NCBI GenBank assembly: GCA_025642075.2
Contig: JAODUO010000626.1
Span: forward strand, 1-64,000
Source: Ridgeia piscesae
Lineage: Eukaryota > Annelida > Polychaeta > Sabellida > Siboglinidae
Direction: 5' to 3'
DNA length: 64,000 bases
The notes beneath the pieces are model-generated. The model worked only from the letters and a program-made list of their open reading frames with translations. It did not search any database and was not told the DNA's origin. The translations under genes were made by a program, and so were the position numbers. Of this stretch, positions 1-26,400 are shown one piece after another (position 1 is the first letter of the stretch; each line of letters begins with the position of its first letter).

Positions 1-427
1 TTCAACACACACTAGACTGTGGATGTCATTTGTCACCTCTCTCTGTTCAACACACACTAGACTGTGGATGTCATTTGTCACCTCTCTCTGTTCAACACAC
101 ACTAGACTGTGGATGTCATTTGTCACCTCTCTCTGTTCAACACACACTAGACTGTGGATGTCATTTGTCACCTCTCTCTCTGTTCAACACACACTAGACT
201 GTGGATGTCATTTGTCACCTCTCTCTGTTCAACATACACTAGACTGTGGATGTCATTTGTCACCTTCTCTCTGTTCAACACACACTAGACTGTGGATGTC
301 ATTTGTCACCTCTCTCTGTTCAACACACACTAGACTGTGGATGTCATTTGTCACCTCTCTCTGTTCAACATACACTAGACTGTGGATGTCATTTGTCACC
401 TCTCTCTGTTCAACATACACTAGACTG
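1..427. repeat. 45-bp tandem array in DHX29 intron 5
   Basis: About 9.5 near-identical copies of a unit starting TTCAACACACACTAGACTGT and containing GGATGTCATTTGTCACCTC. Copies start at 1, 46 and so on, with small CT-length changes near 175 and 265. Since 45 is divisible by 3, open frames run through it on both strands; these are not genes. The array is cut by the window edge. From 428 to 553 is ordinary intron. Confidence 0.97.
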
Positions 428-553
428 GATGTCATTCCCTATAATTTAGACCCACTCATCAGTTTCTTATATATTTTTATACACAATCTAAATAATCTTG
501 ATGAGTTTCTATGTGCATCTTAATGAGTGTTTGAAAACAATTTCTTCTCGTAC

Positions 554-14728
<14,175 letters not shown>

Positions 14729-14950
14729 CTTACGGAATGAGTTATAGTTTATAAGGGATAACAAGTATATTGCAGATTCGGTGCTAGAGTTGCAAACTCG
14801 CACACGCCACCTTATTGCCGGCAATGCTATGGAAAGCCAACAAAATAACAAAACAAAAACGATGGTGGATTCCGGACTATGACTAATAACTGTTGACATA
14901 AAGTATTTTTCAAAAGTAACGACACATTAGTGATGTCTAAGGTATCACTA
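14729..14950 (-). promoter_or_regulatory. Probable DHX29 5' UTR and promoter region
   Basis: Sequence directly upstream of the DHX29 start codon, with a moderately GC-rich stretch (GCCGGCAATAAGGTGGCGTG on the minus strand at about 14800-14825). No TATA box is obvious and the transcription start cannot be placed; the call is by position only. Confidence 0.4.
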
Positions 14951-15618
14951 CTCTGAAATATTGCATTTTATATTGCCTGGTTTAGCTACACCTGTCATAC
15001 TCTTAGAGAAGAATATAGAAAACTAAAGATTTTCTATAGAAATCTATATAATTCTATGTAGTTTTCTATAGAATTATAGTTTTCTATAAACAAATTCCCC
15101 GTCCTAAATAAGTATTGACATTTCTAATTTTACGTAGGATTCCATAGAAATTTTATGCGAAATGTTCATGTTTCCACCACATTTATTATAACACGTTGAT
15201 GGTGTCACAACAACGCATTTTCTAAGTAGAGATGATTTATATGGTCGCAGTGACGCAGTTACATGGTCAAAACGAGGTCATTTCACAGATATATCACGTT
15301 ATTATCATGTTTACTACATATGTTACTGTCGTTACAATTATACAATTAAGTCTTCTTTGTAACATATACGTTTGATTGATCGCATTGTTCGAGCCCCAAA
15401 ACGTACAACAGTGCTATATTCAAATTGGTATATGTAATGGTGACAATTATATGGTCATCTATATCGAGCAAGCTGGCACAATGTAATTATTTTTCACGCG
15501 CTCTGAACTGGTGAAACATCACTTTCTGCTTTTAAAATTTAGTCAAACCACATTAAGAAATCCTACAACATACACAATTATGATAGTCTAAATTATAAAA
15601 CAACGTTTGTTAAAATAT

Positions 15619-15890
15619 AATGTTACGTCCCAGATAGCATGCAACGTTACATTGACGTTTGCGTTTGATTAGAACCATAATATTATGATTTTGGTTACGA
15701 TTAAATCTCTAATCTTCCAGAAACGTTAGTTGTTGGTTGTTTTGGTTTGGTTAAACTTAAACATTAGATTAACGTTAAGCAAAAGAGCAAAATGACGTTA
15801 ATGAAACGTTCGCATTTAAACGTTTCTGCTAACGTTACATTAACATCTAGATTAACGTTTGTATGTTATATGGGACGTTATATTTCATCA
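15619..15890. mobile_element. Small inverted-repeat element (MITE-like), about 270 bp
   Basis: The left end TTACGTCCCAGATAGCATGC and the reverse complement of the right end (TAACGTCCCATATAACATAC) match well. AACGTT motifs recur inside. No open frame. It lies in the AT-rich stretch between the DHX29 promoter and the TTTACTATGG element. The surrounding 14951-15618 and 15891-16237 hold AT-rich sequence with repeated TTTTCTATAGAA motifs at 15030-15090, and no gene that I can see. Confidence 0.55.
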
Positions 15891-16237
15891 GAAGAAAATT
15901 ACATGGTGTACACTAAATTATACTGTGTGCTATGGCACATTATCTATTTGTAAAAAAAATGTATTTAGTATGAATATCATACTGTTTTATATGTTTATAT
16001 TTAAGCTAATCAATTGAATTGCATTTAAAGCCATCAAAAACCAATTCCGGTTACATGACCGAAGAAATAAATGAACAAACACTCCTGGATGCAGGTGCAC
16101 AGCCACAGACGGTGCAGTAGCCCAAGGTTGGGATCTCAGTTATATTTGCTGACGAATTGCAGAATGATTCAACAATATAATCGACGTGTTTCTTCGGAGC
16201 TGGTACATAAATAAAGGAACATAATTTTGTATATATA

Positions 16238-17338
16238 CCCTGCTAAAAATTTACTATGATTTACTACAGTAAATTTACTATGGTTTACTACAGTAAAACG
16301 CAGTGTTTTTGCGGAATATTTACTACGCTTTACCATAGTAAATACTATGGTTTACCATAGTATATACTATGGTTTACTACAGTAAATACTACATTTTACT
16401 ATGATTTACTACAGTGAATACCACAGTTTACTATGGTTTATTATAGTAAATACTACGTGTTACTATGGTTTACTACAGTAAATACTACATTTTACTATGA
16501 TTTACTACAGTGAATACCACAGTTTACTATGGTTTACTATAGTAAATACTACGTGTTACTATGGTTTACTACAGTGAATATCACAATTTACTATGGTTTA
16601 CTATAGTAAATACTACGTGTTACTATGGTTTACTACAGTGAATACCACATTTTACTATGGTTTACTATGGTAAATATCACAATTTACTATGGTTTACTAT
16701 AATAAATACTACGTTTTACTATGATTTACTACAGTGAATACCACATATTACTATGGTTTACTATGGTTTATAGCACAATTTACTATGGTTTACTATAGTA
16801 AATACTACATTTTACTATGGTTTACTACAGTGAATACCATATTTACTATGGTTTACTATGGTTTATAACACAATTTACTATGGTTTACTATAGTAAATAC
16901 TACATTTTACTATGGTTTACTACATATTTTACTATGGTTTATAACACAATTTACTATGGTTTACTACAGTAAATACTATATTTTACTATGGTTTACTACA
17001 GTGAATACCATATTTACTATGGTTTACTGTGGTGAATATCACAAATTACTATGGTTTACTATAGTAAATACTATGCTTTACTATGGTTTACTACAGTGCA
17101 TACTGTATTTTACTACGGTTTACTATGGTGAATATCACAATTTACTATGGTTTACTATATAGTAAATACTATGCTTTACTATGGTGTACTACAGTGAATA
17201 CCACATTTTACTATGCTTTACTACAGTGAATATCATGCATTACCATGGTTTACTACAGCTAGTGAATACCACATTTCATCATAATTTACTATGTTGAATA
17301 TCACATTATACTATGTTGTACCACAGTGAATATTATGC
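16238..17338. repeat. Left TTTACTATGG array arm
   Basis: Alternating TTTACTATGG and TTTACTACAGTGAATACCAC half-units with a period of roughly 31 bp, decaying toward 17338. Reverse complement of the arm at 19236-19945. Confidence 0.9.
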
Positions 17339-18780
17339 ATAGTGGGTCTTGATCTTCTACACATGCCATATAACTAAAATAATCAAACAATGTGTTTATA
17401 ATATAATGAAATGCTTTATTAACATGTTAAAAATTCATGAATTACATGGCAGAAATAATATAATTGTGGTTGATTTCTGTCAAGTGGTATTCCATGATGT
17501 CCGCATCCATGTAGTTTCATAGATCTCACTCCTCAAAGATGTGTCCCACTGCACCTGTGTAATAGAAAAAAATGATTTCTTATGTCTGAAACTCTGGTTA
17601 TCATTACTTGCCAGCATAATGGGTCAGAGGTATTAACTGGCCTCTAGTCATAAAAGTGGCAGTAATTAGTGGAATCACCCAATTACTGAGGTCCCCCAAT
17701 TAAGCAGCCCTTAGAGAGGGCAACTATAACTCAGTGCAGATGTCTGTACTGATTCCTTGGCTGTTAGAAAGTCATGATAAGGAAGATAACAGTATACATT
17801 TCTGGACATTCAAAGGCACTTCATTGTGAGAAATTGTGAAGAATGATGCCAAAAGTGAACCCTAAATTACATTGTACGTTATTCCACTTAGCATCCAAAT
17901 ATCAATGTATTATACACTTGCATTATAGTCATTTGATAATTATCAAGCTTACCTTTGTAATGCATCTTTTAAGCATCATGAAAAAAATATATAATCACGA
18001 TGTAGTCAATAATTTAAATTACTCATGCGTAAGGTATTATTGAACTTCAATTTAAATTAACATGCTTGCTCAATACACATTTACAACATTCACTAAAATT
18101 ATATTATAATAAATTAAAATTTACAACACTGAATAACATTTCACTCTATCAATCAATCAATAACATTTCACTCTATTAAATTTCAGTGTTAATTATACTT
18201 ATAACGAAAAGTGAGACAAATTACATGATTAACGTGCATCTGTTAATTAGGTTATTATTCTTGAAGATGAAAAAAATGCTCGGAACAATTTAATGCTACT
18301 GTAAAACAGTAATGTAATATAAGCTAGGATTCTTACCTTTGTCTCATAAAATGTACAGGTGTAGAGCATGTACATCCAGATTTGAAACCAGATCCACAAT
18401 TTCATATAGTGCTTGTTGCCAATCCACCTGAATATTTGCAACAACATGGCTTCATTCTTGTCCATGTCCAGTACAGCATTGATAAACCAAATGTCCTGAG
18501 ATGTGCAGCCGACTTGTATACTTGTTACCACAGCACTTCAAAGTCAACATGTCACTAGCACTGCTAGGGTAACTATGCACAGCATGCTTGCTGGACACAT
18601 GGGGTTGCACTGAGCTACTGTATTCTGTCTCCAAGCTTGCCTGCCAGGCAATAAATGGGAACCAACTGATCTGATAAGGGCTGGCTTGAGTAAGTTGAGT
18701 GGCTACTTAGGATTCTGACAGCAGACCCATGGGACAACTAATAGATAAGGTCTAGGCAAATTCCTAGCTTTTATTTTCAC

Positions 18781-18784
<4 letters not shown>

Positions 18785-18871
<87 letters not shown>
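18785..18871. repeat. (GT)n microsatellite
   Basis: About 43 uninterrupted GT dinucleotides, followed by TATATATACATACACACA. Confidence 0.97.
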
Positions 18872-18878
<7 letters not shown>

Positions 18879-18959
18879 CATACACACAGTAGACTATTTG
18901 TGAATAACATTAATTATATACATCCATATGTATTTATATAATACATGTGTGTAATAGCT

Positions 18960-18961
<2 letters not shown>

Positions 18962-19029
<68 letters not shown>
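18962..19029. repeat. (TA)n microsatellite
   Basis: About 34 uninterrupted TA dinucleotides inside the core of the inverted-arm element. Confidence 0.97.
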
Positions 19030-19031
<2 letters not shown>

Positions 19032-19235
19032 TATGTGTAATTTAAAGGCATTAAACAAAGACAACTTATGCCATAATTAATTAACTTACTTTTGATGTAT
19101 CATGATTTAGTAAACCATGACACATCAAAAGTAATTATGATTTGTATTATGATTGCAGATGGCACCATCAATGTGATATAGTATTTTTTTATTATGGACA
19201 ACCGGTGGTTAATATTAACTGTGAACATAACAGTT

Positions 19236-19945
19236 TAGCATAGTTTACCATAGTAAACCATAGTAATATGTGGTATTTACTGTAGTAAACCATAGTAAAA
19301 CATAGTATTTACTATAGTAAACCATACTAAGTTGTGATATTCACTATAGTAAACCATAGTAAAATATGATGGTATTCACTGTTGTAAACCATAGTAAAAC
19401 GTAGTATTTACTATAGTAAACCATAGTATTTACTATAGTAAACCATAGTAAAATATGATGGTATTCACTGTAGTAAACCATAGTAAAATGTAGTATTTAC
19501 TATAGTAAACCATAGTAAATTGTGATATTCACCATAGTAAACCATAGTAAAATGTGGTATTCACTGTAGTAAACCATAGTAAAACGTAGTATTTACTATA
19601 GTAAACCATAGTATTTACTATAGTAAACCATAGTAAATTGTGATATTCACCATAGTAAACCATAGTAAAATATGGTATTCACTGTAGTAAACCATAGTAA
19701 AACGTAGTATTTACTATAGTAAACCATAGTAAATTGTGATATTCACCATAGTAAACCATAGTAAAATGTGGTATTCACTGTAGTAAAACATAGTATTTAC
19801 TGTAGTAAACCATAGTATATACTATGATAAACCATAGTATTTACTATGGTAAAGCGTAGTAAATATTCCGAAAAACACACTGCGTTTTACTGTAGTAAAC
19901 CATAGTAAATTTACTGTAGTAAACCATAGTAAATTTGTAGCAGGG
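19236..19945. repeat. Right TTTACTATGG array arm (inverted)
   Basis: Tandem TAGTAAACCATAGTAAAATG-type units, the reverse complement of the left arm, ending in the terminal TAGCAGGG at 19938-19945. Confidence 0.9.
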
Positions 19946-20668
<723 letters not shown>

Positions 20669-22272
20669 TGTGCAATATTCATACATATAATGTATATAAA
20701 ATAATGTATATAAATACAAATTAAGTCCAAAGTGACATTCATGACAAATGCATGTACACTAATCTCAGATGTCAAATGATGAGAAAATTCGTATAGGCGT
20801 CGCCTCCATGTAAATTGCAATCAACTGAACGTGTGAACCGTTACACCTGCTGTGGGCAGAAAGAGTACGTCAATCCTGTGATCCGTTATTCTATGCGTGC
20901 CAAATGCTGACGGAAAAATAACTCGCTCAATCTGAGCTTGATTTGAAAAAAAGTTCTCTGCGTATTTATTTCTTTAGTTCACGACATTATTTTGTTCAAT
21001 GTGGTATTGTATATTGTAACTAGGTTTTTAAAACTTTGTTTGAAATTCTTTTTGTAAATTATATGCTAAGAAGCCGTGCCTCGTATGCTTTCTGATTATC
21101 ATGATTCTTCGGCGCACCATGCATTTCTATGCACCGACCTTGACCGCAGCTGAAAATACGACTGACGGCCAAGCCCAAGCCTACGAAGGAAGGCAGTCGA
21201 AATACACGGAGAGAAGATACGATATTGGATAAAATTAATCATAGACAGCCCGATTACTACAAAATTAAGGTTTGTTGATTTCAGACCAGCACATCTACCA
21301 AATAACATTGGACCTTTTCTTTTCACTATAAATGTTATGACTTCATTTCAACTTTCTGTCTAATCCTAGTCCTATCTCTTAGTCTAGACGGGCCCAATTC
21401 GGCCTATGGTCGTATGGACGTTATGTCCCAAGTCACATATGTCCTAGTCTCCTAGATGATAATTGTTTATGTCCTAAATTTATTATTATGTTTTTATGTT
21501 ATTTTTGCACTTTAGTTATTTTATGTTAAATACATCTGTGAACACTAATGCTGACACTCTTTGGACTTTGTAGAACATTCCAAGTCCATTGCTGCTGCAT
21601 ATTTTAACTGTTATTTAGACGTCTTAGACTTAGTCTTAGCATCTTGTTTTTGGGACATATCGTCCACAATATTTGGGACGTAAGTGACTTGGGACATAAG
21701 CGACTAGGGACATCAGTCTATAACTCCCCAATTCTAGATCTAGTTCGACGTCATTAGTCTTCTGCCTGGTTATAATTTTGTGACGTGTCTGGCAGTCTCT
21801 GATTCTGAGTCATATAATTTAAATAAAATATTACTCCGATGCTAGTCTACAGGTTGCACATTTACCCCCTCTGGTGGTCTTAGACACGAAATAGAAGGGA
21901 TCACTGGTTTTTAGTGTCTACCTCTGATGTACCCTGGAAACAAATTTAAATGACTAGGTCCCCACTAGCAAGATTAGATAACCCCACCATGTCCCATTAC
22001 TATGATTACTGGCTTAGACCTAATATCTGAAAAAGAGTGAACATCTCTTCTTTATTTTTTGCATACATTTGGGTTTTGTATACTCTCCTTTCCCTTATTT
22101 TTGTTCTACGTTTTGTTGCTTAACTTATGATTATTCAAGACCTGTTTGAACAGCATGGATTCAGGTTTGGTAGCCAGGGGATGCATTTGGGCGTCCTTAT
22201 ATGTGTGACAGTGTCCCCCCTATCTGTCAAATCATAGATCAGCCCTTATAATAATTGCCTCATTTGTTCTAG
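20669..22272. other. Region upstream of the PH gene; possible promoter and 5' UTR
   Basis: 20780-21230 is richer in CpG than its surroundings and could hold the promoter and a non-coding first exon of the PH gene, because the PH start codon follows directly after a splice acceptor. At 21405-21720 there is a loose inverted repeat around TATGTCCCAAGTCAC and GTGACTTGGGACATA, probably a decayed small transposon. No coding exon recognised. Confidence 0.4.
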
Positions 22273-22321
22273 ATGTCGGGTGACCCAGTGCTGAAGGAAG
22301 GATGGCTTCAGAAGTATAGCA
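22273..22321 (+). CDS. PH gene coding exon 1
   Basis: ATG sits immediately after an acceptor-like TTTGTTCTAG, so a non-coding exon (or a trans-spliced leader) should precede it. Encodes MSGDPVLKEGWLQKYS and ends in phase 1 at AGCA|GTAAGT. Confidence 0.85.
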
Positions 22322-23194
22322 GTAAGTGGCTGTCAGGATCACTTTTCTCTGTGACCCTTTCATCAGTCTTCCAAATTATACCAAATAAGAGTTTGTTTTA
22401 TAAAGTGGACATTTTTGTTGAGATCATTGAGGGACAATACACAGCCAGATTAACTGTGTCGGTGTATCAACACTGTTCATCTGTCCAAGATACCAGAAAT
22501 GGCAGTTTTGTAGGTCTGTTTGTAAATAGGTTATTTTATGAATGATTATCAGGAAACCATTTATATGTTTGAATAACTGAATGTGTAGTTTTCAAATGGT
22601 ACCACGATCACTGGACTCAAGTGAGCAGTAAAGGTTCCTGCAACTGTCTTGGTAGACCAAACAGAGTAAATACTTTCAATGATTTTAACAACCTTAAGTG
22701 CCCTTAAATTATCCATGCGTATTACTTAGATTATTCAGAGTACAAAATTGAGTGCTATTCTTGATGGGGTACCACAACTGAGGAAAAAGTGTTTAACTAT
22801 ACATTACACGTTATGCCTATGGCTGTTTGTTCACCTTATTGTGTTTGTTTGTGCACAGAAGGCTTTATGTCTGATTCATGGAAGTTCGTGTTTGTGCGTC
22901 TATACAAAGACTCCAACTTCTGTTGGTTCCGCAGTGAATCAGACAGAGAAGTGAAAGGTTATGTCAACCTGACGGTGAGTGTCAGCACTCGCAGTCCTCT
23001 TTGACATTTGTGTCATGTAGTCTATAGCAGTGTGCTAAAACCAGTGTTTTAAACCAGTACTTTAATTTAAAAAATGACCTATATAGTTTCTATACATTGT
23101 TTATATAATCTAAATATTTTATTTAGTTACATATTGAAAAAAATTGCATATTATGGTGGCATACATTTTATAATGTATGTGTCTGAATGGCTAT

Positions 23195-23244
<50 letters not shown>

Positions 23245-23353
23245 CATGTACTTGTATTGAAACTATATATTGACATTGTTTAAAAATGGATCAACCTTTT
23301 TATAATATCTCTCTCTTTCTCTCTCTCTCTCTATATATATATATATTATATAT

Positions 23354-23419
<66 letters not shown>

Positions 23420-26400
23420 ATATATATATTTTTTATAATATATATTTATTATAAAAAGGTTCACCCCATTTAAATATCTGTCAACAGTTAGATGTTATCT
23501 TATACCTAACAACAATTACCAGTAAATATACAGACAATGGATGAGACAGTAATGTAAACATCACTGTAGTTACAATGAGTGGCAATGTAATTGTAACCAT
23601 ACTCAGATTTTAATTGTAACCAGTTACATATATGTGACGGTTAGTAAATATGTGACTATCTACAGTAAGAAAGTGATTGTGTTGCTTCAGCAAGTGTGTA
23701 ACTTCCTGGCCCTGGGGGCGTATGCACGCGCCATCCCCTCCTGTCCCAATGCACCCTCTGGCAGCAGGATTGACCATCTCATAGCATTTCCGGAGAAACC
23801 CAAAAAGAAAAGCAAAGTCTACTTCTTTTCATGCAGCTCTGATGACGAAATGGCGTACGTATCAATAATTAATAGATTCATGTTTTATGCAGAACTGTTT
23901 ACTTGTGTCTGTGCAAAGGTAATTACATTTATCTTGTCCTTATACCTTGTAAATTTTCTCATGTGCCAAAAAGTTGTAGTGCAGCATCTTTCATACCTGC
24001 TGTCTTACTTCCTCAGTGGTTAATCCACTAGGTCGTCTTACTTCCTCAGTGGTTAATCCACTAGGTTGTCTTACTTCCTCAGTGGTTATTCCACTAGGTT
24101 GTCTTACTTCCTCAGTGGTTATCCACTAGGTTGTCTTACTTCCTCAGTGGTTACTCCACTAGGTTGTCTTACTTCCTCAGTGGTTAATCCACTAGGTCGT
24201 CTTACTTCCTCAGTGGTTATCCACTAGGTTGTCTTACTTCCTCAGTGGTTACTCCACTAGGTTGTCTTACTTCCTCAGTGGTTACCCACTGGTGTTTACT
24301 TCCTTGGTTTTACCACTAGGTTGTCTTACTTCCTCAGTGGTTACTCCACTAGGTTGTCTTACTTCCTCAGTGGTTAATCCACTAGGTCATCTTACTTCCT
24401 CAGTGGTTAATCCACTAGGATGTCTTACTTCCTCAGTGGTTAATCCACTAGGTTGTCTTACTTCCTCAGTGGTTAATCCACTAGGATGTCTTACTTCCTC
24501 ACTGGTTAATCCACTAGGATGTCTTACTTCCTCAGTGGTTACTCCACTAGGCTGTCGTACTTCCTCAATGGTTATTCCACTGGGCTGTCTTACTTCCTCA
24601 ATGGTTACTCCACTATGCTGTCTTACTTCCTCACTGGTTAATCCACTAGGCTGTCGTACTTCCTCAGTGGTTACTCCACTAGGATGTCTTACTTCCTCAG
24701 TGGTTAATCCACTAGGTTGTCTTACTTCCTCAGTGGTTAATCCACTAGGTTGTCTTACTTCCTCAGTGGTTACTCCACTAGGTCATCTTACTTCCTCAGT
24801 GGTTAATCCACTAGGTTGTCTTACTTCCTCAGTGGTTACTCCACTAGGCTGTCTTACTTCCTCAGTGGTTAATCCACTAGGCTGTCTTACTTCCTCAGTG
24901 GTTATTCCACTAGGCTGTCTTACTTCCTCAGTGGTTACTCCACTAGGTTGTCTTACTTCCTCAGTGGTTACTCCACTAGGCTGTCTTACTTCCTCAGTGG
25001 TTATTCCACTAGGTTGTCTTACTTCCTCAGTGGTTAATCCACTAGGCTGTCTTACTTCCTCAGTGGTTATTCCACTAGGATGTCTTACTTCCTCAGTGGT
25101 TATTCCATTAGGGTGTCTTACTTCCTCAATGGTTGTTTCACCAGGTTGTCTTAAGGTGACTGTTTCCTGCATCTTTTGCAGCCCAGTAATCAATGGCTAA
25201 GTGTACTATTTATTTAATTTACATTATCTTTCTGCAATGTTGATCAGCACAGAGTTTGATAACAAATAAGCTTATGTGTACATGTGTTATATCCTTTAAA
25301 TCTAGGTGGAACAAACAGTTTTAATTTTCTGGTTGTTCTTTGGCAGATGCCAAATATTGGCATACTGACCGTGTAGTCTGCAAGTGATCATGTAGACAGT
25401 AGACATATACATACTACTATTATCACCTAATCAGTTGTCAACGTGTCGTCTGTGGCTTTCAGGTCCTGGCAGCAGGCTGTGCTTAGTACGGTAAGTGAAC
25501 AGTGCTCTTTATTCTTTCATATTATTATTGAAGATACACACATCAGAAACATAGTATTATGAGCGTTAGATAAATATGTCACCTGCAACACATAAATTAA
25601 ATTGTAGTATCTAAACTAGATGTGTACTCCTTTAACAGTTAAAGGAGTACACATCTATATTGCCATTTTTAGTTCCTTGGCCGAATGTCCAATGAACGTA
25701 TGGTATCACTTTGCGTGTGCCATCTGCCATGCGCCGTAAGCTCCCATATCTCAGAAACCATTGAGGGTCTGTTTTAATAATTTGGCCTAGACATACCTTA
25801 AGATACTGCTACTATGCACGTGAAATATTTATTCGGTTGGATCATTCTCAGCCTGGGCTGGCTGGGTGAAGTGGTAGTAGTATCAGGTAATCATCTTCAC
25901 TAAATACCACTAATGACCAGTCCTGTTGCTGCATTCACACAATTGGGCTGGGTGTGCCTGTGTGGTTTAAAGATATAATGTCATCTGTAAGTGACAAACA
26001 CAGAAAATTTATATTCTGTACCACTAAAGTGAAAATTCATACACTTGATTGATATTGTCTGCTGTATGTCTGGTCATCTCATATGAATAACCAGATAAAA
26101 TGCCAATTACATGATTTACCAAAACATGTTTCACTCATAATAACCAAACCAGTGTATAGTCCAAATGACTTCAGGGGCCATTTTTAAAATTCATGCTGTT
26201 ACATCATTTATACTGTATATTTACAGGAGATTTTGTGTAATCTTAATGAGGAAGCAAGTCTGCTACAGCCATTGTTTATGATGGCTCCACCACAAGTCCT
26301 GGCTCCACCACAGGTCCTTGCTCCACCACAGGTCCAGGCTCCACCACAGGTCCTCGCTCCACCACAGGTCCTTGCTCCACCACAGGTCCTGGCTCCACCA

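Larger units (their letters stand above)
17339..19235. other. Core of the inverted-arm element, no gene recognised
   Basis: AT-rich and largely unique. Short minus-strand frames at 18247-18634 (up to 94 codons) show no motif I know. A segment at about 19045-19115 (AACTTATGCCATAATTAATT) has a diverged second copy at about 20068-20145 outside the right arm, so this region was duplicated. Confidence 0.6.
16238..19945. mobile_element. 3.7-kb element with long satellite-like inverted arms (CCCTGCTA...TAGCAGGG)
   Basis: The left end CCCTGCTAAAAATTTACTAT at 16238 and the right end, read in reverse complement from 19945 (CCCTGCTACAAATTTACTAT), stay almost identical for more than 150 bp, including the non-repeat landmark AAAACGCAGTG and the TTTACTACGC step. 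Inward of this, both arms are tandem TTTACTATGGTTTACTACAG units (16238-17338 and 19236-19945). The core (17339-19235) is unique AT-rich DNA with a (GT)n and a (TA)n tract and no recognisable transposase. Most like a non-autonomous DNA transposon whose terminal repeats have expanded by tandem duplication. Confidence 0.75.

Noticed and set aside
1..427. CRISPR-like regular repeats
   Set aside because: Direct tandem copies without spacers in a eukaryotic intron; the same applies to every other array here.
18247..18634. Overlapping minus frames in the core of the inverted-arm element as a transposase
   Set aside because: Under 100 codons each, no DDE or zinc-finger pattern visible.
24003..25193. 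323-codon plus frame and 136-codon minus frame
   Set aside because: 33-bp array in PH intron 3, open on both strands.
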